12,093 nt of DNA from Bacteriovoracaceae bacterium UBA2428 (lineage in GTDB: Bacteria > Bdellovibrionota > UBA2428), in the NCBI GenBank assembly GCA_002343545.1, contig DDRA01000120.1, positions 1 through 12,093 on the forward strand. Reading direction: 5' to 3'. The translations under genes and the position numbers were made by a program. Shown in pieces: positions 7,049 to 12,093 of this stretch (position 1 is the stretch's first letter; each line of letters starts with the position of its first letter). The notes beneath the pieces are model-generated. The model was not told where the DNA came from. It saw only the letters and a program-made list of their open reading frames with translations, and did not search any database.

Positions 7049-10000
7049 TTCACGTCGAACTTAAACCGTAAGTCGACGCCAAGCGACGACTTCGTCGGTT
7101 CCGGTTCTTCCCAAACGCCCGAGATGTTCACGTTCCTGAAGAGTCGATAGTCGACCTGAAGATCCTGCTCCTGCGATCCGTCGAGCGCTTTGCCGTAGAC
7201 CGCGCTGATCCGATCGGTCAGCTTGCGGTGCACCGTCACCTTCGGCACCGTCGTGCGTCCGGACTGCGAGCTCGCGCTCTGCTGATTTTGGACGCGCACC
7301 TGAAAACCGGTCCTACGGTCCAAACTCTTGCCGAGCGATTGACCGAAGAGCAATTGCAGAGCCTGCCACTGGGCGTTTCGGATGATGCCTTCCTCGGAAG
7401 TCGCCTCGAGACTTTCGTCGGGACGCGTGTAACCGAACGCGAGGAGCATGACGATCTCCTGCGTGGGAAGGACCGGGTCCGAATTGAAAGTGAAATCGAG
7501 CCGGTCCGTCGGGCCCGAGACTCCCAGCTGCACCGTGTAGTCGCGATCGGCCTTGATCGTCGTGTTCGCTTCGAGGCTCACGACCGGTACGTTACCCGGC
7601 GCGCCCGTAAAAACGACGTTCCCGCGCGCGACGCGGAACTCGTTGTCGCGCGCGTAGAGGATCCCGTTCGGCGCCAGATCGAGCTTGCCGCGCAGCACGG
7701 GCGCGACGTCGGTCCCCGTGACATTGAGTCGTCCGAGGACCTCGGACGACACGAGCGAGTTGCGGGCGGCGAATCGCCCTCCGACTTCCACGCCGACATT
7801 CAGCTTGAAGAAGGGATCGCGAGGCGCGCCGCCTTCGACGTCGTCGAGCCCGAACTCCCGCGAATAGAGACCGTTCTGCGCGACGATCTCGCCGGACAGG
7901 GACCAAGGCATGCCTTCGCCGGCGATCACGATCTCGCCGCTGGCTTCGAGCGGCAGGTCCTTCATCAAGATCGCGCGCGCGCGATTGAAGCGCGCGCTGA
8001 GCGCGAGGCCGGGCTTGAGCGCGTCGAATTTGTAGGCACCCGAGAGGGTCACGTCGCCCGGCCCCATGCGTCCCGTGGCTTCGCGCAAAGAGAGACGCCC
8101 CTTCTCGAGTCCGAGCTGCGCGCTCACCCCCGTCATGGGCGCCCCGAGCGCGTCGATCATGACGACGCCGCTTTCCAGCGAACCGCGAAGGTCCAGCGTC
8201 GCGATGTCCGGGGGCATCGGAACGGTCCCCTCGACGATCAGCCTTCCTTCCCGAAGTCCGATCGCCGGGATGAAGAGATCCACGAAGGGGGCGGGGAGGC
8301 GGCCTTCGAGCCGGGCCTGCCGATCCCCGGGCGAGGCGCGCAAGGACCAAGGCTCCGGCTCGGCGGCGACGACGCGTACCTCGCGCACGAGTCCCTTTCG
8401 CCAAGCGATGACCTGGCCGGCGTCGAACTTGGCCAACAAGGCGTCGCGACCCTCGACGCCGACGGGACCGTTGATCTCGAGCGGACCGAAGCGGATCTCC
8501 CCTTCGTCCTCGGCGATATCGAAGTCGACCTTTCCTTGCGTCCGCACGCGGCTCGCTTCTTTCCATCCCTTGAGGTAAGCGAGCCCCGCATAAAGGCCGA
8601 CGCCTTCGACGCTGCCCTTGAGGCTTTCCAGCCTCGTGCGGTTGCCGATCTTCTCGTCGACGTAGCGGAAGTCCGCCGCCGAGGGGAGTTTGGTTTCGAG
8701 CCGGAACTTCGTATCGGTTCCGCGCACGCTGAACTCGCCGTCGGGCAACGCCGTGCCGGCGATCTTCATGTCGCGCAGGCGGCCGCTCACGCCCCAGCCT
8801 TCTTGCGGTCGCCAAAAACCCTCGAAGCTGCTGCGACCACCCTCGAGCGACGCGAGGAACGGGTGCAGTTCCGTGTCGCGCAGCGGGAAGTCTTCCGAAC
8901 GAAAGACGAGCTCGCTGCCGCCCTCGGGGTGGAGAAGACCCTGCACGCTCACCGAAGCGCGACCCTTGAGCGCGCGGGCTTGGGTGAGGTGGAGGATACC
9001 CTTGTCGTATCGACCGCGCACGGTGCCGGACTCGAAGGGAATACCGAAAATGCGGGCCGCATCGAAACCAAGCTGAATCGGGCCGCTCAGGAAATCGCCG
9101 CGCGACTTGGCGTCGATGCCGCCGCTGATCTCGGCCTGGCCCGAGACGAGGCCGCGGAAGGCTTCGGGACCGTCCTTCGCCGCGCGCCCCACGACTTCCA
9201 GTCGGGAGAACTTTCCTTTGAGCGTCATCTGCGTCGGCGAGGACGCGGGCAAGCGGATGTTTCCTTCGACTTCGGCCGATCCGCCGCCGGACCGCAGCAG
9301 CAAGGGACCGATGCGGAAGCTATCGCCCGCGTAGCTGAAGGGGCCGCTCGCGTCGCCCAGCCTCTGCCCTTCGAACTCGAGGCCCTTCGCTTCGAGACGC
9401 GCCACGACCCGCGAGCGACCCGTCTCGAGCGGCCAAGTCTCGTGGTACTGGATATGGGCCGTCGCTTCGGCCTGGCCGCCCCAATTGAAGCCCGCGATCT
9501 CGGAGGGAAAGGTTCCGAGCGGCATCTTCGTCCCGACGGATTTCAGGTCGACGATCGTCGGGTTGAAGTCGATGCGCCCCTCCGTGCGGATCGACATGCC
9601 GTCGGCGCGGGAGAGCACCCCCGGCTCGATCGTCAGGAACTTGCTGCGGATATGCACCTGCGCCTCGAAATCCGAGGGCCCTACCCGAACGACGGGCGCG
9701 AGCTCGGGCGGGGTGCCGTAGAGCGGTTCGCTCGAGACGAAAGACTCGCCGACGAGCTTGGATTTGACCGTGGCCTTGAGGTCGAAAGGATCGAGCGTGC
9801 CTTCGGCGGCGACGCTGCCGTCCACCGAGACCGCCGAGTAGCAGTCCTTGGAATCCACCGCGAGCTGGATCGAGCAGACGCTCGTCTTCTCGAGCTCCAA
9901 CACGGCCTTCAGGCGCTTCGATTCCAACGTCACGAGATCCGATCGGATGCGGCCGCCGGTCGCCACGCGATCGCCCGGAAACTTCGGGAGGCGGATGTCG

Positions 10001-11052
10001 AGGCCCCGGAGGACGCTCCGCGCGGCGTCGCTCTCGAAGCGCGTCTCGAGCGACGCGAGCTCGTAGCCGTCGTAGTGGAGATCGCGGGCCGACACCTGTC
10101 CCTCCGACGAGATCACGCGATCCTTCGCCAAGCGGACGCGGGCCTTCGCCTCCAGGCTTCCGCCGATGCGGACGCGATCTTTCGGGTCGACGAGCGCGGG
10201 CGACGAGGCGAGCCAGGCGCGCAACGCTTCCCCTTGGATGCGCGCGTCGACGTTGAGCTGTCCCGGAAAACGGCCGTCGATCTTGAGATCGGGAAGCTCC
10301 GAGGATTCCGTCGCGACGAGCGACGCGCGTAGCGACGCGAGCGTAAGGTAGTAGGTTTCGGCGCTTTCGCGCATGAGGCCGACGGCGCCGGCGAAGGAGG
10401 CGATGCGACCGACCTTGCCGCTCCACTCGAAGCCTTCGACGTTCCAACGGACCCGCGCCTGCCCCAACTCGAAGTTCGTCACCTCGACGTCGAGCCGGTC
10501 CGCCTTGAGGGGAGCCGCTTCGACCCGAAGGCCGCGGATCGAAGCGTTATCCATCGAGAAATGGTGCCGATCGAGATCGCCGACGGCGAGCGAGAGTTGA
10601 CGACCGAGCCAGGTCGGCAGGTCCTTCGTCCACGGCTTGGGGGCATCCGGGTCGTCGGGCGTCGTTTCGAGCCACTCCTTCGGGATGCGGCCCTTGAGCA
10701 GCGGGTCACGAAGCTGCAAGTCGCGAAGGTGGAGCTGGCCGAGCGCGAGCCCAAGCGGGGAAAACTGCACCCAAACCTCGGGCGCGGTCAGCACCAGACG
10801 CTCGTGACGGAGGCCGAGACCCTCGAGGGTCGCCGAGAACGTGAAGGGATTGACCTTCCATCCGTTGGCTTCGATGCGAACGCCGGTCCGAAAACGCGCA
10901 AAGCGCAGCGTGGCGCCGAGCAGGAGATCCGACATGAGCGGCGTCTGCAGAAGGGCAAGCGTCGCCGAGACCGGTATCATCACGAGGCTCGCGAAGATGA
11001 GGGCGCGTTGCTTGGCAAACTTCATAAAAACGGAAACGCGACGCGCCCTCAC
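7045..11052 (-). CDS. tamB: TamB-type translocation and assembly module protein (DUF490, AsmA-like superfamily)
   Basis: This encodes a large protein of 1335 residues, anchored in the inner membrane by one N-terminal helix (about 17-38) and otherwise periplasmic. The body consists of repeated beta-strand segments, consistent with the lipid-carrying beta-taco groove of TamB, YhdP and AsmA-like proteins. The C-terminal DUF490 domain is clear, with GILYARDNEFRVARGNVVF, then VQLGVSGPTDRLDF and LPTQEIVMLLAFGYTRPDES, ending RFKFDVK. Such proteins are thought to carry phospholipids between membranes and to act with TamA in outer-membrane assembly. Only two cysteines exist (Cys393 and Cys404), spaced like a local disulfide. 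The first possible start is GTG at 11052. ATG at 11025 (MKFAKQRALIF) is about equally likely, because neither has a good RBS and both keep the anchor helix; numbering here is from the GTG. E. coli TamB is similar in size (about 1260 residues). Confidence 0.93.
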   Translation of the reverse strand: MRARRVSVFMKFAKQRALIFASLVMIPVSATLALLQTPLMSDLLLGATLRFARFRTGVRIEANGWKVNPFTFSATLEGLGLRHERLVLTAPEVWVQFSPLGLALGQLHLRDLQLRDPLLKGRIPKEWLETTPDDPDAPKPWTKDLPTWLGRQLSLAVGDLDRHHFSMDNASIRGLRVEAAPLKADRLDVEVTNFELGQARVRWNVEGFEWSGKVGRIASFAGAVGLMRESAETYYLTLASLRASLVATESSELPDLKIDGRFPGQLNVDARIQGEALRAWLASSPALVDPKDRVRIGGSLEAKARVRLAKDRVISSEGQVSARDLHYDGYELASLETRFESDAARSVLRGLDIRLPKFPGDRVATGGRIRSDLVTLESKRLKAVLELEKTSVCSIQLAVDSKDCYSAVSVDGSVAAEGTLDPFDLKATVKSKLVGESFVSSEPLYGTPPELAPVVRVGPSDFEAQVHIRSKFLTIEPGVLSRADGMSIRTEGRIDFNPTIVDLKSVGTKMPLGTFPSEIAGFNWGGQAEATAHIQYHETWPLETGRSRVVARLEAKGLEFEGQRLGDASGPFSYAGDSFRIGPLLLRSGGGSAEVEGNIRLPASSPTQMTLKGKFSRLEVVGRAAKDGPEAFRGLVSGQAEISGGIDAKSRGDFLSGPIQLGFDAARIFGIPFESGTVRGRYDKGILHLTQARALKGRASVSVQGLLHPEGGSELVFRSEDFPLRDTELHPFLASLEGGRSSFEGFWRPQEGWGVSGRLRDMKIAGTALPDGEFSVRGTDTKFRLETKLPSAADFRYVDEKIGNRTRLESLKGSVEGVGLYAGLAYLKGWKEASRVRTQGKVDFDIAEDEGEIRFGPLEINGPVGVEGRDALLAKFDAGQVIAWRKGLVREVRVVAAEPEPWSLRASPGDRQARLEGRLPAPFVDLFIPAIGLREGRLIVEGTVPMPPDIATLDLRGSLESGVVMIDALGAPMTGVSAQLGLEKGRLSLREATGRMGPGDVTLSGAYKFDALKPGLALSARFNRARAILMKDLPLEASGEIVIAGEGMPWSLSGEIVAQNGLYSREFGLDDVEGGAPRDPFFKLNVGVEVGGRFAARNSLVSSEVLGRLNVTGTDVAPVLRGKLDLAPNGILYARDNEFRVARGNVVFTGAPGNVPVVSLEANTTIKADRDYTVQLGVSGPTDRLDFTFNSDPVLPTQEIVMLLAFGYTRPDESLEATSEEGIIRNAQWQALQLLFGQSLGKSLDRRTGFQVRVQNQQSASSQSGRTTVPKVTVHRKLTDRISAVYGKALDGSQEQDLQVDYRLFRNVNISGVWEEPEPTKSSLGVDLRFKFDVK

Positions 11053-11081
11053 GAGGCACGTGGATTCCCGTCTTTATTCTA

Positions 11082-11753
11082 TCAGGAGCTGCCCAATTTC
11101 TCGGAGACGCCGCGGTACTTTGGATCGATCTTCCTGACGGCGTCAAAGCGCCGTCGCGCCTGGTCCGCGAGCCCGAGCGCCTCGAGCGCGAGGCCCGCCA
11201 AGTAGTTCACGTGCAGCATCTGATCGGCCGTCCAGCGGATGGCGTTCACCGCGGCGAGCGCTTCGGTGTAACGCTCGAGCTCGACGAGCACGCGCAGACG
11301 CCAAAGTTTCGTCTGCGGCGAGGGGGTCTCGCGATCGGCGCGTTGCACGAGCCGATCCGAGAGTTCCCAGTCTCCCGACAATCCCGTGACGACCGCCGCG
11401 ACCAGACCGAGGCCCGCAAAACGATCGGCGGGAACCGACAAAAAAGCGCCGATTTCGTCGCGCAGGTCGAGGCGAGTTTCGCGGCTGCCTTCGCCGAAGC
11501 CGAGATCCCTCAGCAAAGCCGCCGAGGTCTCCTCTTCGCCGTCGGAACTCGTCGTGACGGAACGCGCGCGCAAGGCGCGATCGCGCAGCTGGTTCACGAG
11601 GCCCGAGAGCTCTTCGTCGTCGGGGAGCGCGATCTTGATGCGCTCGTAGAGCCGAAAGGCCTTCTCGACGAAACCGTCCGCCAGCGCTTGCTCCGCCTGC
11701 TGTTGCAGACGGAGCAAGTCGGGCGACAAGGAACTCGCGAAGCCTCGCTTCAA
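11082..11753 (-). CDS. Tetratricopeptide-repeat-like protein
   Basis: This encodes a 223-residue helical protein, probably cytoplasmic because no signal peptide or membrane segment is seen. TPR-like helix pairs are visible near the N-terminus (LLRLQQQAEQALADGFVEKA, then FRLYERIKIALPDD, about 13-46) and the C-terminus (YLAGLALEALGLADQARRRF, then DAVRKIDPKYR), with similar alpha-helical text between them (LWRLRVLVELERYTEALAAV). TPR proteins act as protein-protein scaffolds, and no specific role can be assigned. The start is TTG at 11753, one base after the accC stop, supported by GGAAGG 7 bases upstream. It lies between accC and tamB in the same operon, so a role linked to envelope or lipid synthesis is possible (inference). 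The gap of 29 bp to the first possible tamB start is the longest in the cluster. Confidence 0.82.
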   Translation of the reverse strand: MKRGFASSLSPDLLRLQQQAEQALADGFVEKAFRLYERIKIALPDDEELSGLVNQLRDRALRARSVTTSSDGEEETSAALLRDLGFGEGSRETRLDLRDEIGAFLSVPADRFAGLGLVAAVVTGLSGDWELSDRLVQRADRETPSPQTKLWRLRVLVELERYTEALAAVNAIRWTADQMLHVNYLAGLALEALGLADQARRRFDAVRKIDPKYRGVSEKLGSS

Positions 11754-11754
11754 G

Positions 11755-12093
11755 CTAGGACCTTCCGAGGAGATCTTGTTCGATCCACTTCGTGTAGAAG
11801 TTCGCCTTCTCGAAATCGGGATGGTTCAGGATACGAAGGTGGAGCGGGATGTTCGTCTTGATTCCCTCGATGACGTACTCGCCCAGGGCCCGCACCATGC
11901 GCTTGCGCGCTTCCTCGCGCGTCTCGCCCCACGTGATGAGCTTGGCGATCATCGAATCGTAGAAGGGCGGGACCTTCCACCCGGCGAAGGCCGCCGAGTC
12001 CACCCGCACGTTCCGACCGCCGGGGGCGATGTAGTTCGTGATGAGGCCCGGGCAAGGCACGAAGGTCGTCGGGTCTTCGGCGTTGATCCGGCA
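11755..12093 (-). CDS. accC: Acetyl-CoA carboxylase biotin carboxylase subunit (3' end)
   Basis: These are the last 112 residues of biotin carboxylase, which carboxylates the biotin on AccB using ATP and bicarbonate in the first committed step of fatty-acid synthesis in the cytoplasm. The reading frame is open to the window edge, beginning CRINAEDPTTF. Hallmarks of the AccC C-terminal domain are present: CPGLITNYIAPGGRNVRVDS, GWKVPPFYDSMIAKLITWG, REEARKRMVRALGEYVIEGI and KTNIPLHLRIL. It ends EQDLLGRS at a TAG (11755-11757). The possible internal start at 12060 is not real, since the family homology continues beyond it. In many bacteria accB precedes accC, and here that would lie outside the window. 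The gene is followed after 1 base by the TPR-like gene, so it heads or sits within the long minus-strand operon. Confidence 0.96.
   Translation of the reverse strand, partial: CRINAEDPTTFVPCPGLITNYIAPGGRNVRVDSAAFAGWKVPPFYDSMIAKLITWGETREEARKRMVRALGEYVIEGIKTNIPLHLRILNHPDFEKANFYTKWIEQDLLGRS
11761..11766 (-). promoter_or_regulatory. Ribosome binding site for the TTG-started TPR gene
   Basis: On the minus strand GGAAGG ends 7 bases before the TTG at 11753. It lies within the last codons of accC. This supports the unusual start codon over later in-frame candidates. Confidence 0.5.

Noticed and set aside
7228..10332. A plus-strand open frame of 1034 codons opposite tamB
   Set aside because: Its translation is Arg-, Glu-, Asp- and Ala-rich, without domains or hydrophobic core patterns. 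It mirrors the codon periodicity of the strongly supported tamB gene. Long antisense frames are common in GC-rich DNA because stop codons are rare.

Overview
This is a gene-dense, GC-rich chromosomal window from a Gram-negative (diderm) bacterium. It shows a sigma-54 activator, an Omp85-type outer-membrane protein, a TamB-type envelope protein and a probable outer-membrane beta-barrel. The lineage cannot be fixed from the sequence. High GC, NtrC-type regulation and a long multi-POTRA Omp85 protein would fit the former Deltaproteobacteria (Myxococcota or Bdellovibrionota-like), but this is a low-confidence guess. No tRNA, rRNA, CRISPR array, insertion sequence or phage gene is visible.

Left part, plus strand (1-1835). 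The window opens inside an NtrC-family sigma-54 activator (C-terminal half of the AAA+ domain plus a Fis-type HTH). A 148-bp gap follows, holding a long imperfect hairpin (711-761) and a good match to a -24/-12 sigma-54 promoter (772-787). This promoter would drive two overlapping genes: a small DUF1328-type membrane protein and a serine alpha/beta hydrolase. The hydrolase converges on the minus-strand cluster across about 58 bp, where a 7-bp-stem hairpin sits.

Right part, minus strand (12093 down to 1894). Six genes read in one direction with almost no space between them: accC (3' end only), a TPR-like protein, tamB, a tamA-type Omp85 protein, a CCA-adding enzyme or poly(A) polymerase (cca-like), and a 242-residue probable outer-membrane beta-barrel. 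Four of the five junctions overlap or are separated by 1 bp; the TPR-tamB gap is 29-56 bp, depending on the tamB start. This looks like one translationally coupled operon of more than 10 kb, with its promoter upstream of accC and outside the window.

How the genes may work together. AccC supplies malonyl-CoA for fatty-acid synthesis. TamB-type AsmA-like proteins are thought to bridge the periplasm and move phospholipids to the outer membrane, and TamA is the Omp85 partner. The terminal beta-barrel gene could be a client or accessory. The link from lipid synthesis to lipid export is inference from gene order. I saw no clearly unprecedented system. The points most worth checking are the sigma-54 promoter beside a sigma-54 activator gene, the apparent seven POTRA domains and altered VRG[FY] motif of the TamA-like protein, and the unrecognised barrel gene.
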